Shown: positions 1 to 7,150, counted from the stretch's first letter. The stretch is DNA of 23,391 bases from CAZWSC01 sp964636385 (GCA_964636385.1 CAZWSC010000045.1:1-23391); one strand, 5' to 3'. Numbers and translations are program-made. The notes: generated from the sequence alone by a model not told the origin.

Positions 1-1
1 C

Positions 2-100
2 CTGATCACACCGATCGCCATGGAGAAGGAGCTTCGGTTCGCCATCCGCGAGGGCGGGCGGACCGTGGGCGCCGGCCTCGTCACCGAGATCCTGGAGTAA
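2..100 (+). CDS. tuf: Elongation factor Tu, C-terminal fragment (5' end outside window)
   Basis: The first complete codon is at position 2, and 32 residues run to TAA at 98-100. The peptide ends in RFAIREGGRTVGAGLVTEIL-E, the highly conserved end of EF-Tu domain 3. EF-Tu is the GTPase that delivers aminoacyl-tRNA to the ribosome. The GTPase domain is upstream and not visible. Position directly before rpsJ matches the usual str-to-S10 operon junction. The identity is secure; whether this is the only tuf copy in the genome cannot be seen. Confidence 0.95.
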   Translation: MITPIAMEKELRFAIREGGRTVGAGLVTEILE

Positions 101-106
101 TCGACC

Positions 107-129
107 GCCGCCGGGTCCGGCCCGGCGGC
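107..129 (+). other. Perfect 9-bp inverted repeat between tuf and rpsJ
   Basis: The arms GCCGCCGGG (107-115) and CCCGGCGGC (121-129) are exact complements around the 5-nt loop TCCGG. It fills most of the 66-nt tuf-rpsJ spacer. No T-run follows, so it is not a classical intrinsic terminator. It could be an attenuation, processing or ribosomal-protein binding structure; that role is inference. Confidence 0.6.
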
Positions 130-166
130 CGAGCCTGCTCCGCATAGGGGCGATTTGGAGTGCCAG

Positions 167-475
167 GTGGTAGCACAGAAGATTCGGATCAAGCTGCGGT
201 CCTACGATCACACGATCCTGGACAAGTCCGCGGGCGAGATCGTTAAGACGGCCAAGAAAACCGGGGCCATCACGGCGGGGCCGATTCCCCTCCCGACGAG
301 GAGATCGGTTTACACTGTCCTCCGGTCGCCCCACGTTGACAAGAAGTCGCGCGAGCAGTTCGAAATGCGGGTGCACAAGAGGCTGATTGAGATTACACAG
401 TCGTCTCAGCAGACCATGGATGCGCTCATGAAGCTCGAACTGCCGGCCGGCGTTGATATCGAGATCAAGCTGTAG
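167..475 (+). CDS. rpsJ: 30S ribosomal protein S10
   Basis: S10 sits in the head of the 30S subunit and, as NusE, also joins transcription antitermination complexes. The 102-residue product has the family signatures IRIKLRSYDH near the N-terminus and GPIPLPTRR and SPHVDKKSREQFEMRVHKR in the centre. The GTG at 167 is preferred over an upstream in-frame TTG at 155: it gives the standard N-terminus (MVAQKIRIKLR) and lies 6 nt after GGAG (157-160). It is the first gene of the S10 section and follows tuf by 66 nt. Confidence 0.95.
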   Translation: MVAQKIRIKLRSYDHTILDKSAGEIVKTAKKTGAITAGPIPLPTRRSVYTVLRSPHVDKKSREQFEMRVHKRLIEITQSSQQTMDALMKLELPAGVDIEIKL

Positions 476-502
476 CGCGGGCTGCAGCAGAGGAAACCTG
501 CG

Positions 503-1156
503 ATGATAGGTTTGATCGGGCGTAAGCTCGGAATGACCCAGGTCTACTCGGATGAGGGCCTCCTGATTCCGGTCACCGTACTGGAAGCGGGACCGTGCCC
601 GATTCTGCAGGTTAAGACAGTGGACAAGGATGGATACTCGGCTGTTCAGGTCGGGTTCGGCGAACGCAAGGACAAGCGGGCCACTAAGGCGCAGAAGGGG
701 CATGCCGCGAAGTACGGCGCCCGGGCTCCGCGCTGGCTGCGCGAACTCCGGATCGCCGAAGATGCGGAATACAAGCCCGGCGACACGCTGACCGTGGAAC
801 AGGTCGAGACCGGCAGCTTTGTCGACGTCGTCGGAACCAGCAAGGGGAAGGGGTTCCAGGGCGTGGTCAAGCGCCACGGATTCTCGGGCGGTCCTGCATC
901 GCACGGATCCAAGACGGGAGACCTCCCCGGGTCGATAGGCGCGAGCGCCTGGCCGTCCCATGTCATCAAGGGGCGCAGGCTTCCGGGGCAGATGGGCAAC
1001 AGGCGCATTACCGCCCGGAACCTGAGGGTTGTGCGCGTCGACAGCGACCGCAACCTTCTCCTCGTGGAAGGTGCGGTACCCGGCGGAAGCAACGGCTTCG
1101 TCGTCATCCGTCCGGCAGGAGCCGGCCGCAAGGGCGCCGTTCAGAAAGGAAAGTAG
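503..1156 (+). CDS. rplC: 50S ribosomal protein L3
   Basis: L3 is an early assembly protein of the 50S subunit with a long loop reaching toward the peptidyl-transferase centre. The 217-residue protein starts MIGLIGRKLGMTQVY, typical of the family, and carries the loop segment KGKGFQGVVKRHGFSGGPASHGS with the glutamine-rich region GQMGNRRIT. Start ATG 503 is 8 nt after AGAGGA. Length is close to bacterial L3. rplD follows after 3 nt, so translation is probably coupled. Confidence 0.97.
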   Translation: MIGLIGRKLGMTQVYSDEGLLIPVTVLEAGPCPILQVKTVDKDGYSAVQVGFGERKDKRATKAQKGHAAKYGARAPRWLRELRIAEDAEYKPGDTLTVEQVETGSFVDVVGTSKGKGFQGVVKRHGFSGGPASHGSKTGDLPGSIGASAWPSHVIKGRRLPGQMGNRRITARNLRVVRVDSDRNLLLVEGAVPGGSNGFVVIRPAGAGRKGAVQKGK

Positions 1157-1159
1157 GAG

Positions 1160-1786
1160 ATGCCTACTGCGACACTGCGCGACTCCAGGGGTCAGGAACG
1201 CGGCACGGTGGAGCTCCCCGAGGACATCTTCGGTGCGAAGATTCACCGGCACCTGATGTGGCAGGTGGTGACGAACTACCTGAACAACCAGAGACAGGGC
1301 ACGTCCCAGGTGAAGACCAGGGGGATGGTCAGCGGAGGAGGCAAGAAGCCGTTCCGCCAGAAGGGGACCGGCCGGGCCCGCCAGGGTACGTCCCGCGCGG
1401 CTCACTATGTCGGCGGAGGCCGTGCCTTCGGGCCGATCCCCCGCGACTACCATGTGCTGCTGCCCAGGAGAATCCGGCGGCAGGCCCTTCGTTCCGCCTT
1501 TTCCGTGCGGGCGAAGGAGGGGCTGGTCACGGTGGTGACGGACCTCGCTTTCGAGCGGGGCAGGACACGGGAGATGGCCAGCTTGCTGAAAGGCCTCGGG
1601 CTGTCCGGGACGAAGTGTCTGCTGGTTCTCGAAGGCAACGATGCCGCCGTGATGAGGGCGGCGCGTAACCTGCCCCTCGTCCAGACGACGAGCGCGGCGC
1701 AGGTGAACGCATACGAGATCCTGCGGGCAGGTCACATCCTGATCACCGAGAAGGCGATCGATGTGCTGAAGGAGGTGAGGGCGTGA
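1160..1786 (+). CDS. rplD: 50S ribosomal protein L4
   Basis: L4 lines the nascent-peptide exit tunnel and in enterobacteria also represses the S10 operon. The 208-residue product shows the L4 tunnel-loop signature near residues 50-80 (RQGTSQVKTRGMVSGGGKKP, then FRQKGTGRARQGTSRAAHYV), followed by a Rossmann-like C-terminal half. Start ATG 1160 sits 3 nt after the rplC stop, with AAAGGA at 1145-1150. Its stop TGA (1784-1786) overlaps the rplW start. No L4-type leader can be assigned upstream of rpsJ from sequence alone. Confidence 0.96.
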   Translation: MPTATLRDSRGQERGTVELPEDIFGAKIHRHLMWQVVTNYLNNQRQGTSQVKTRGMVSGGGKKPFRQKGTGRARQGTSRAAHYVGGGRAFGPIPRDYHVLLPRRIRRQALRSAFSVRAKEGLVTVVTDLAFERGRTREMASLLKGLGLSGTKCLLVLEGNDAAVMRAARNLPLVQTTSAAQVNAYEILRAGHILITEKAIDVLKEVRA

Positions 1787-2076
1787 CAAAGGATCCCCGC
1801 GTCATAGTCGAGCGAGCCATCATCACCGAAAAGGGCACAAGCCAGCGCGAGAAGGGGAACAGCTACCTTTTCCGTGTTCATCCATCGGCCAACAAGATCG
1901 AGATCGCCCGGGCGGTCGGGAAGATCTTCGAAGTCGAGGTCACGAAGGTCCGCACGATGAACTACCTTGGCAAGCCCAAGCGGATGGGACGCTATGAAGG
2001 GAAACGGTCCGACTGGAAGAAGGCCATTGTCACTCTGAAGACTGGCCAGACCATCGAGGTGTTCGACCAGGTCTAG
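1783..2076 (+). CDS. rplW: 50S ribosomal protein L23
   Basis: L23 sits at the tunnel exit and is the docking site for trigger factor and SRP. The 97-residue product has the core PRVIVERAIITEKGT, VHPSANKIEIARAVGKIFEV and KVRTMNYLGKPKRMGR. The GTG start at 1783 overlaps the rplD stop by 4 nt (GTGA) and follows a near-perfect Shine-Dalgarno, AAGGAGGTGA (1769-1778), inside the end of rplD. Translational coupling to rplD is therefore likely. Confidence 0.96.
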   Translation: MTKDPRVIVERAIITEKGTSQREKGNSYLFRVHPSANKIEIARAVGKIFEVEVTKVRTMNYLGKPKRMGRYEGKRSDWKKAIVTLKTGQTIEVFDQV

Positions 2077-2159
2077 CGGACCTGTCTTTGCAGGAGAGGC
2101 CCGGTGTAAAGGCCGGGCTAGCCTACGGGCCCATAGACGGAGCAGAAGGAGCAGTCCTG

Positions 2160-2981
2160 ATGGCCCTGAAGAAATTCAAGCCGATTACCCCGGCTCTCCG
2201 CTTCAAGACGGTCTCCGACTTCGCGGAGATCACGAAGAAGGAGCCGGAGAAGTCCCTGCTGAGGCCGCTGAAGCGGTCGGGCGGGCGTGACAGCCGGGGG
2301 CGTACGTCCGTGTGGCACAGGGGTGGCGGTCACAAGCGTCGCTACCGCCTGATCGATTTCAAGCGGGACAAGGTGGGCATCCCCGCGCGCGTTGCGGCGA
2401 TCGAGTACGACCCGAACCGCTCCAGCAGGATCGCCCTCCTGTTCTACAGGGATGGAGAGAAGCGTTACATCATTGCCCCGCACGGCGTGACTGTCGGCGA
2501 CGTGCTGATGTCCGGTCCCGAGGCCGAGGTCCGGGACGGCAACGCACTCCCCCTGCGCAATGTCCCACTCGGCACGTCGGTGCACAATCTCGAGCTGATC
2601 CCCGGCAAGGGCGGTCAGGTGGCCCGTGGCGCCGGCAGCGAGTGCCAGTTGATGGCCAAGGAAGGACGGTACGCGCAGGTCAGGCTGCCCTCCGGCGAGG
2701 TCCGGATGTTCAACCTGGACTGCTACTGCACCATCGGGAAGGTCGGCAACATCGACCACGAGAACGAGGTGGTGGGGAAGGCTGGGAAGAGCCGCTGGCT
2801 CGGCCGCCGTCCGCACAACCGCGGTGTGACGATGAACCCGATCGACCACCCCATGGGCGGCGGCGAAGGACGGAGTTCCGGCGGACGGCATCCCTGCACG
2901 CCGTGGGGTAAGCCGACAAAGGGCCTCAAGACCCGTAAGAAGAAGCTCTCCGACAAACTCATCGTGCGTCGGAGGAAGTAG
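2160..2981 (+). CDS. rplB: 50S ribosomal protein L2
   Basis: L2 is needed for subunit association and peptidyl-transferase activity. From ATG 2160 the product is 273 residues, the usual family length, starting MALKKFKPITPALRFKT and including the conserved C-terminal HPMGGGEGRSSGGRHPCTPWG. An in-frame TTG at 2088 would add 24 unlikely residues; ATG 2160 has AAGGAG at 2146-2151 and is chosen. The 83-nt spacer before it contains GCCCGG and CCGGGC arms (about 2098-2117) that can form a small hairpin. Confidence 0.96.
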   Translation: MALKKFKPITPALRFKTVSDFAEITKKEPEKSLLRPLKRSGGRDSRGRTSVWHRGGGHKRRYRLIDFKRDKVGIPARVAAIEYDPNRSSRIALLFYRDGEKRYIIAPHGVTVGDVLMSGPEAEVRDGNALPLRNVPLGTSVHNLELIPGKGGQVARGAGSECQLMAKEGRYAQVRLPSGEVRMFNLDCYCTIGKVGNIDHENEVVGKAGKSRWLGRRPHNRGVTMNPIDHPMGGGEGRSSGGRHPCTPWGKPTKGLKTRKKKLSDKLIVRRRK

Positions 2982-2997
2982 CGGAGGCATCGGACCT

Positions 2998-3279
2998 ATG
3001 GCTCGTTCGATCAAGAAGGGCTACTACGTAAGCGCCACGCTCCAGGCGAAGGTCGAGGAGATGAACAAGGGGCGGGAGAAGAAGGTCATCAGGACCTGGG
3101 CCCGCCGCTCCACGATCACACCTGAGTATGTCGGGCACACCATCGCCGTACACAACGGCAACAAGTTCATCCCGATCTACATCTCGGAGAACATGGTGGG
3201 CCACAAGCTTGGCGAATTCGCGCCGACGCGCACGTTCCGCGGGCACGCCAAGTCCGACAAGTCATCGGGCATGCGGTAG
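2998..3279 (+). CDS. rpsS: 30S ribosomal protein S19
   Basis: S19 binds 16S rRNA in the 30S head with S13 and contacts tRNA. The 93-residue product has MARSIKKGYYV at its start and the hallmark TITPEYVGHTIAVHNGNKF and VGHKLGEFAPTRTFRGHAK. ATG 2998 follows GGAGG (2983-2987). The position between L2 and L22 is the canonical S10-operon order. Nothing unusual is seen. Confidence 0.96.
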   Translation: MARSIKKGYYVSATLQAKVEEMNKGREKKVIRTWARRSTITPEYVGHTIAVHNGNKFIPIYISENMVGHKLGEFAPTRTFRGHAKSDKSSGMR

Positions 3280-3311
3280 GCGCCGCATAGAAGGCGGGAA
3301 GGGGAATGGAT

Positions 3312-3650
3312 ATGGAAGCGAGAGCCGTGGCCAGATATGTGCGTGTGTCGCCCACGAAGGCTGACCGGGTGCTCAGGCTCATCCGGGGACTGCCGGTGGA
3401 TGCCGCGCAGGAGACCCTGGCTCTGACGACGCGGCCGATCGCCCGGACCATCAGCAAGGTCCTGAAGTCTGCGGTCGCCAATTGCGGCAATTTCGAGGAG
3501 AAGGTCCCGGTTGAGGATCTTCGCGTGAAGATGGCGGTCGCCAGTGCGGGACCGACCATGAAGCGCTTTCTGCCGCGTGCGCAGGGCAGGGCTACGCCGA
3601 TTCTGAAGAGGTCCAGTCACATCACTATCGTAGTGGGGGATGGCGTCTAG
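3312..3650 (+). CDS. rplV: 50S ribosomal protein L22
   Basis: L22 forms part of the exit-tunnel wall, and its beta-hairpin is a macrolide-resistance site. From ATG 3312 the product is 112 residues beginning MEARAVARYVRVSPTKADRV, closely matching the usual L22 start. It ends with a hairpin-forming region (VASAGPTMKRFLPRAQGRATPILKR). A second in-frame ATG at 3306 is only 1-2 nt from the GGGAAGGGG ribosome binding site (3296-3304), whereas 3312 is about 7 nt away, so 3312 is preferred. Confidence 0.94.
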   Translation: MEARAVARYVRVSPTKADRVLRLIRGLPVDAAQETLALTTRPIARTISKVLKSAVANCGNFEEKVPVEDLRVKMAVASAGPTMKRFLPRAQGRATPILKRSSHITIVVGDGV

Positions 3651-3691
3651 GGGCGGCCCGGGCGCGAATCCGGAAGGTCGAGGAGGATTCC

Positions 3692-4393
3692 TTGGGACAG
3701 AAGACACATCCGATAGGCTTCCGGCTGGGGGTGATCAAGACCTGGGACTCCCGCTGGTTCGCTAAGAAGGAGTATGCGGACCTGGTGGAGCAGGATCTGA
3801 CCATCCGCAGGTATCTGCTGAGGCGCCTCGAGAACAGCGGAGTTTCCAGGATCCGCATCGACAGGCGCGGCGGAACCAAGGTGGACATAACCATCTTCAC
3901 GTCCAAGCCGGGCATGGTCATCGGCCGGAGCGGCGCCCAGGTGAACCAGATTCGCGACGAACTGCATCACCTCACCGGCCGGGAGGTCTTCATCGATATC
4001 AAGTCGATCGACAACCCCGATCTGGATGCGTACCTGGTGGCCGAAAGCGTCGCCCGCCAGCTTGAGCAGAGGATCTCGTTCCGCCGTGCGATGAAGAAGG
4101 CCGTGTCATCCACGATGCGTTCCGGTGCCCTGGGCGTGCGCATCATGGCCGCCGGCCGCCTCGGCGGAGCGGAGATGTCCCGCACCGAGAGCTACCGCGA
4201 GGGGCGGGTGCCCCTGCACACGTTGCGGGCGAACATCGACTACGCCCAGGTCACTGCCAGGACCACCTACGGGGCGATCGGAGTAAAGACCTGGATCTTC
4301 AAGGGTGAGATTCTCGGGGGAATCGAAGAGGCGGAAAACGCCCCGACTCCTCCTCCGCCCCCCGGCCGCCATTCGCGGCATGGGCGCAACTAG
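3692..4393 (+). CDS. rpsC: 30S ribosomal protein S3
   Basis: S3 forms part of the mRNA entry channel of the 30S subunit. The 233-residue product begins MGQKTHPIGFRLGVIKTWDS, has a KH domain with the GxxG-containing stretch GMVIGRSGAQV at residues 74-84, and the C-terminal GGAEMSRTESYREGRVPLHTLRA. The TTG start at 3692 is supported by GAGGAGG about 6 nt upstream and by the conserved N-terminus. After the core ends (about residue 212) there is a tail with five consecutive prolines, then histidine/arginine (GRHSRHGRN), which is lineage-specific. Confidence 0.95.
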   Translation: MGQKTHPIGFRLGVIKTWDSRWFAKKEYADLVEQDLTIRRYLLRRLENSGVSRIRIDRRGGTKVDITIFTSKPGMVIGRSGAQVNQIRDELHHLTGREVFIDIKSIDNPDLDAYLVAESVARQLEQRISFRRAMKKAVSSTMRSGALGVRIMAAGRLGGAEMSRTESYREGRVPLHTLRANIDYAQVTARTTYGAIGVKTWIFKGEILGGIEEAENAPTPPPPPGRHSRHGRN

Positions 4394-4427
4394 TCACAGG
4401 GCAGGATAGTCACGGGAGACATCAGCC

Positions 4428-4841
4428 ATGTTGATGCCGAAACGGACAAAGCACCGGAAACAACAGAGGGGCCGCATGAATGGCCAGGCCCTCCGGGGTG
4501 GCACCGTCGCCTTCGGGGAGTTCGGTCTCAAGGCGCTCGATCCTGCCTGGATCACGAACCGCCAGATCGAGGCCGCGCGTGTGGCGATCAACCGCCATGT
4601 GAAGCGTGGGGGGAAGATGTGGATCCGCATTTTCCCGGACAAGCCGATCACGTCGAAGCCGGCCGAGACGCGCATGGGTAAGGGCAAGGGGAATCCCGAG
4701 GGATGGGTTGCGGTGATCAAGCCCGGCCGTATCCTCTTCGAGCTGGAAGGAGTGCCCGAGGCCCTGGCCCGCGAGGCCTTCCAACTGGCGTCATCCAAGC
4801 TGGCTGTGAAGACAAGGTTCGTGGTGCGGACGGTCCACTGA
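4428..4841 (+). CDS. rplP: 50S ribosomal protein L16
   Basis: L16 binds near the A-site tRNA and is important for late 50S assembly. The 137-residue product starts MLMPKRTKHRKQQRGRMNG, the standard L16 beginning, which decides for ATG 4428 over the ATG at 4434. It contains WIRIFPDKPITSKPAETRMGKGKG, which includes the conserved arginine region hydroxylated in some bacteria, and ends RFVVRT. It sits between S3 and L29 as usual. Confidence 0.96.
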   Translation: MLMPKRTKHRKQQRGRMNGQALRGGTVAFGEFGLKALDPAWITNRQIEAARVAINRHVKRGGKMWIRIFPDKPITSKPAETRMGKGKGNPEGWVAVIKPGRILFELEGVPEALAREAFQLASSKLAVKTRFVVRTVH

Positions 4842-4894
4842 TTGATGTTGGTCTGGATGCCCGGCAGTCGAGCTGCCGTGGCCAGGAGGGGGAC

Positions 4895-5122
4895 GTGAAG
4901 GAAAACAGGCCCGATAAGCTGAGGAATCTCGCGGCTGAAGAGCTGGAGAAGAAGCTTGGGGCCATGCGGGAGGAGCTGTTCAACCTGCGCTTCCGCAACT
5001 CCATGCAGCAACTGGACAATTCCCTGCGCATACGCGAGGTTCGCCGCGACATCGCCCGGATCCTCACCTTGCTGGGGGAGTATCGCAGGGGCGGCAGCGC
5101 GGCTGCCGGCAGGAAAGCCTGA
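4895..5122 (+). CDS. rpmC: 50S ribosomal protein L29
   Basis: L29 is a small two-helix protein by the tunnel exit. From GTG 4895 the product has 75 residues: MKENRPDKLRNLAAEELEKK, then the family core REELFNLRFRNSMQQLDN and IREVRRDIARILTLL. The GTG follows AGGAGGGG (4884-4891). The reading frame is open much further upstream through rplP, but that part has no L29 similarity. A short Gly/Ala/Arg tail (RRGGSAAAGRKA) extends past the core. A CGGCAG/CTGCCG hairpin (4862-4878) lies in the spacer. Confidence 0.94.
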   Translation: MKENRPDKLRNLAAEELEKKLGAMREELFNLRFRNSMQQLDNSLRIREVRRDIARILTLLGEYRRGGSAAAGRKA

Positions 5123-5135
5123 GGGGACACCGTAG

Positions 5136-5393
5136 ATGGCCGAGAGAACACAACGCAAGACCCGTGAGGGGGTCGTCGTCAGCAGTAGGATGGACAAGAC
5201 GATCGTTGTCGCCCAGAAGCGTCGTCTGCAGCATCCGTTGTACAAGCGGTACATCGCCCTCACGAAGAAGTACCACGCGCATGACGAGAACAACGAGTGC
5301 AGCGAAGGGGATCTGGTCCGGATCATGGAGACCCGCCCGAAAAGCAGGATGAAGCGCTGGCGCCTGGTCACCATTCTGAAGAAGGCGGGCTAG
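5136..5393 (+). CDS. rpsQ: 30S ribosomal protein S17
   Basis: S17 is a primary 16S rRNA binding protein with an OB fold. The 85-residue product has the signature REGVVVSSRMDKTIVVAQKR and the region HPLYKRYIALTKKYHAHDEN, EGDLVRIMETRP. Start ATG 5136 is 13 nt after rpmC; its likely Shine-Dalgarno (GAGGGG) overlaps the rpmC stop. The next gene, rplN, is unusually distant (99 nt) for this operon. Confidence 0.96.
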   Translation: MAERTQRKTREGVVVSSRMDKTIVVAQKRRLQHPLYKRYIALTKKYHAHDENNECSEGDLVRIMETRPKSRMKRWRLVTILKKAG

Positions 5394-5448
5394 CGCAGGC
5401 GGGTTCGGGAGTCGGCGTTCCGGGCCGCAAAGGCGGAGCGGGCGGAGG

Positions 5449-5496
5449 ATGGATCGAGAGACGCGGCGTGCGCCGCGCGGGAGTGACGGCAGATGA
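5449..5496 (+). CDS. Possible 15-codon leader ORF overlapping the rplN start
   Basis: In the 99-nt rpsQ-rplN spacer an ATG at 5449 opens a 15-codon frame (Met, Asp, Arg, Glu, Thr, Arg, Arg, Ala, Pro, Arg, Gly, Ser, Asp, Gly, Arg). Its TGA (5494-5496) overlaps the rplN ATG as ATGA. AAGGCGGAG (5430-5438) lies about 10 nt upstream; a second GGCGGAGG abuts the ATG. It also spans a strong inverted repeat. Such an arrangement can couple translation into rplN, but a 15-codon frame in GC-rich DNA can arise by chance, so the call is weak. Confidence 0.2.
   Translation: MDRETRRAPRGSDGR
5462..5477 (+). other. Inverted repeat upstream of rplN
   Basis: CGCGGCG (5462-5468) and CGCCGCG (5471-5477) are exact complements separated by TG; in RNA about 6 pairs with a 4-nt loop could form. 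It lies 15 nt before the rplN start at the beginning of the spc section. No T-tract follows. Confidence 0.4.
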
Positions 5497-5861
5497 TCCA
5501 GCAGCAGACAATGCTCACGATAGCGGACAACTCCGGGGCCAGGCGGGCCATGTGCATCAAGGTGCTCGGGGGAACCCGGCGGCGCTACGGCAGCATCGGC
5601 GACATCATCGTCGTGGCCATAAAGGATGCCCTGCCGGGCTCCAATGTGAAGAAGGGCGACGTGGCCCGGGCTGTGGTGGTTCGCACTTGCAAGGAGATCC
5701 GGCGGAAGGACGGTTCCTACATCCGCTTCGACCAGAACGCGGCCGTCCTGATTGACAAGGAAAAGGAGCCCCGGGGAACGCGTATCTTCGGCCCCGTGGC
5801 GCGCGAGCTCCGTGAGAAGGAGTTTATGAAGATCGTCTCGCTGGCTCCTGAGGTTCTCTAG
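5493..5861 (+). CDS. rplN: 50S ribosomal protein L14
   Basis: L14 lies at the subunit interface next to L19. The 122-residue protein is exactly the normal length, beginning MIQQQTMLTIADNSGARRAMCIKVLGG and ending with the conserved FGPVARELREKEFMKIVSLAPEVL. Start ATG 5493 is fixed by this conserved N-terminus. It opens the spc section. The preceding spacer carries an inverted repeat and a tiny open frame whose stop overlaps this start. Confidence 0.97.
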   Translation: MIQQQTMLTIADNSGARRAMCIKVLGGTRRRYGSIGDIIVVAIKDALPGSNVKKGDVARAVVVRTCKEIRRKDGSYIRFDQNAAVLIDKEKEPRGTRIFGPVARELREKEFMKIVSLAPEVL

Positions 5862-5888
5862 GGAAGCCGGTCCGGAGGAGCTGAGATT

Positions 5889-6221
5889 ATGGCCATTGAC
5901 ATCAGGAAGGGCGACACGGTTGTGGTCCTGAGCGGGGCGCACAAGGGCAAGACGGGGCGTGTCCTGTCGGTCCTGCCCCGCAAGGGCGAGATCATCGTGG
6001 AGCGTGTACAGCTGATCAAGCGGCACACCCGCAAGGGCGGCAAGGCCGCGCCCCAGGGCGGCATCGTCGAGAGGGAGGCGCCCATCGCCTTGTCCAATGT
6101 GGCGCTGATCGATCCCAAGACCGGCCTGCCGACGCGCGTTCGGGCTCAGTATCTGCCCGACGGCAGCAAGGTCAGGGTCGCCGCCCGCTCGGGCGAGACC
6201 ATGGAGAAGAAGAAGGGGTAG
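5889..6221 (+). CDS. rplX: 50S ribosomal protein L24
   Basis: L24 is an assembly-initiator protein at the tunnel exit. The 110-residue product has a KOW motif near the N-terminus (IRKGDTVVVLSGAHKGKTGRVLSV) and the conserved VERVQLIKRHTRKGG and GGIVEREAPIALSNVALIDP. ATG 5889 follows GGAGGAG (5875-5881). A short positively charged tail (ETMEKKKG) ends the protein. Order L14-L24-L5 is canonical. Confidence 0.96.
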   Translation: MAIDIRKGDTVVVLSGAHKGKTGRVLSVLPRKGEIIVERVQLIKRHTRKGGKAAPQGGIVEREAPIALSNVALIDPKTGLPTRVRAQYLPDGSKVRVAARSGETMEKKKG

Positions 6222-6223
6222 TT

Positions 6224-6258
6224 ATCCTCCAGTCCTGCCCGAACGCCGGAGGATCCGG
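6224..6258 (+). promoter_or_regulatory. Two mutually exclusive hairpins between rplX and rplE
   Basis: ATCCTCC (6224-6230) can pair with GGAGGAT (6248-6254) over a 17-nt loop. Alternatively CCGGA (6246-6250) can pair with TCCGG (6254-6258) over GGA. The two folds share bases 6248-6254, so only one can form. In E. coli the spc operon repressor S8 binds the mRNA at the start of rplE, so a control role here is possible; that is inference from position only. Confidence 0.35.
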
Positions 6259-6293
6259 AGCGGGGCGGGAGTGAGGTTGCGAGAGGTAGCCGG

Positions 6294-6926
6294 ATGGCAA
6301 CGAAAGACAAGAAGAAGGGTAAGGTTCAGGAAGAGCCGAAGAAGGCGGGAAAGAAGGGGAAAATCGAGATCGATCCGCCCCCGCCCAGTTCGATGAAGGC
6401 CTTCTACGAAGAGGAGGTCATCCCGTCTCTGGTGAAGCGCTTTTCCTACTCCAGCAGGATGCAGGTTCCCAGGCTTCAGAAGATCGTTCTGAACATGGGG
6501 GTCGGGGATGCCCTGCAGAACATCAAGTTCCTGGATGCCGCCGTGGCGGACATGGAGCAGATCGCCGGGCAGCGGCCCTCAATAAGGCGCGCCCGCCGTT
6601 CCATCGCGAACTTCAAGCTCCGCGAGGGCAACCCGATCGGCTGCATGGTCACCCTGCGGGGCGCCCGCATGTGGGAGTTCCTGGAGAGGCTGACAACGAT
6701 TGCGATTCCACGGATACGCGACTTCCGCGGCCTTTCGCCCAAGTCTTTCGACGGGCGGGGCAATTATACATTCGGCATCAAGGAGCAGGTGCTGTTCCCG
6801 GAGATCCGCTATGACAAGGTGGAGAAGATCCGGGGTATGGACATCACCCTTGTGACCAGCACGAACACCGATGAAGAAGGATACGAGCTCCTCAAGGCCA
6901 TGCGCTGGCCTTTCCGGGAGCGTTAG
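6294..6926 (+). CDS. rplE: 50S ribosomal protein L5 with Lys-rich N-terminal extension
   Basis: L5 binds 5S rRNA and touches P-site tRNA and S13. The core from about residue 34 is typical: MKAFYEEEVIPSLVKRFSY, MQVPRLQKIVLNMGVGDA, ARRSIANFKLREGNPIGC, FRGLSPKSFDGRGNYTFG and KVEKIRGMDITLVT. The product is 210 residues against about 180 usual, because of a 33-residue N-terminal extension rich in Lys, with four prolines in a row. ATG 6294 follows GAGAGGT. The internal ATG at 6393, where the normal L5 begins, has no Shine-Dalgarno (its upstream bases are C-rich), so the extension is probably translated. Confidence 0.95.
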   Translation: MATKDKKKGKVQEEPKKAGKKGKIEIDPPPPSSMKAFYEEEVIPSLVKRFSYSSRMQVPRLQKIVLNMGVGDALQNIKFLDAAVADMEQIAGQRPSIRRARRSIANFKLREGNPIGCMVTLRGARMWEFLERLTTIAIPRIRDFRGLSPKSFDGRGNYTFGIKEQVLFPEIRYDKVEKIRGMDITLVTSTNTDEEGYELLKAMRWPFRER

Positions 6927-6953
6927 CAAGGGCACCCAGGACGGAGGAGTCAG

Positions 6954-7139
6954 GTGGCGAAGAAAGCCCTGGTCGAGAAGTGGAGGCGAAAGCCCAAGTT
7001 CAAGGTCCGCGGATACAACCGCTGCCGTCGTTGTGGACGCCCCAGGGGGTACCTGAGGCGGTTCGGCATGTGCCGCATCTGCGTCAGGGAGATGGCCCTG
7101 TCGGGCCAGCTGCCCGGCATGGTCAAGGCGAGCTGGTAG
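6954..7139 (+). CDS. rpsN: 30S ribosomal protein S14, zinc-binding (type Z)
   Basis: S14 is in the 30S head near S3 and S10. The short 61-residue product carries two CxxC pairs, C24/C27 and C40/C43 (NRCRRCGRPRGY and FGMCRICVREMA), which define the zinc-containing type rather than the longer cysteine-free type. The GTG start at 6954 follows GGAGGAG, and the N-terminus MAKKALVEKWRRKPKFKVR is normal. Zinc-free duplicates, if any, would be elsewhere in the genome. Confidence 0.96.
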   Translation: MAKKALVEKWRRKPKFKVRGYNRCRRCGRPRGYLRRFGMCRICVREMALSGQLPGMVKASW

Positions 7140-7150
7140 GGGGTTGCGGG

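Noticed and set aside
101..166. The tuf-rpsJ inverted repeat as a rho-independent terminator
   Set aside because: The stem is perfect but no T-tract follows, and rpsJ begins at once, so termination is not supported.
2118..3014. A 298-codon minus-strand frame opposite rplB
   Set aside because: It is a shadow of L2 with no recognisable motif and no plausible context inside the ribosomal operon.
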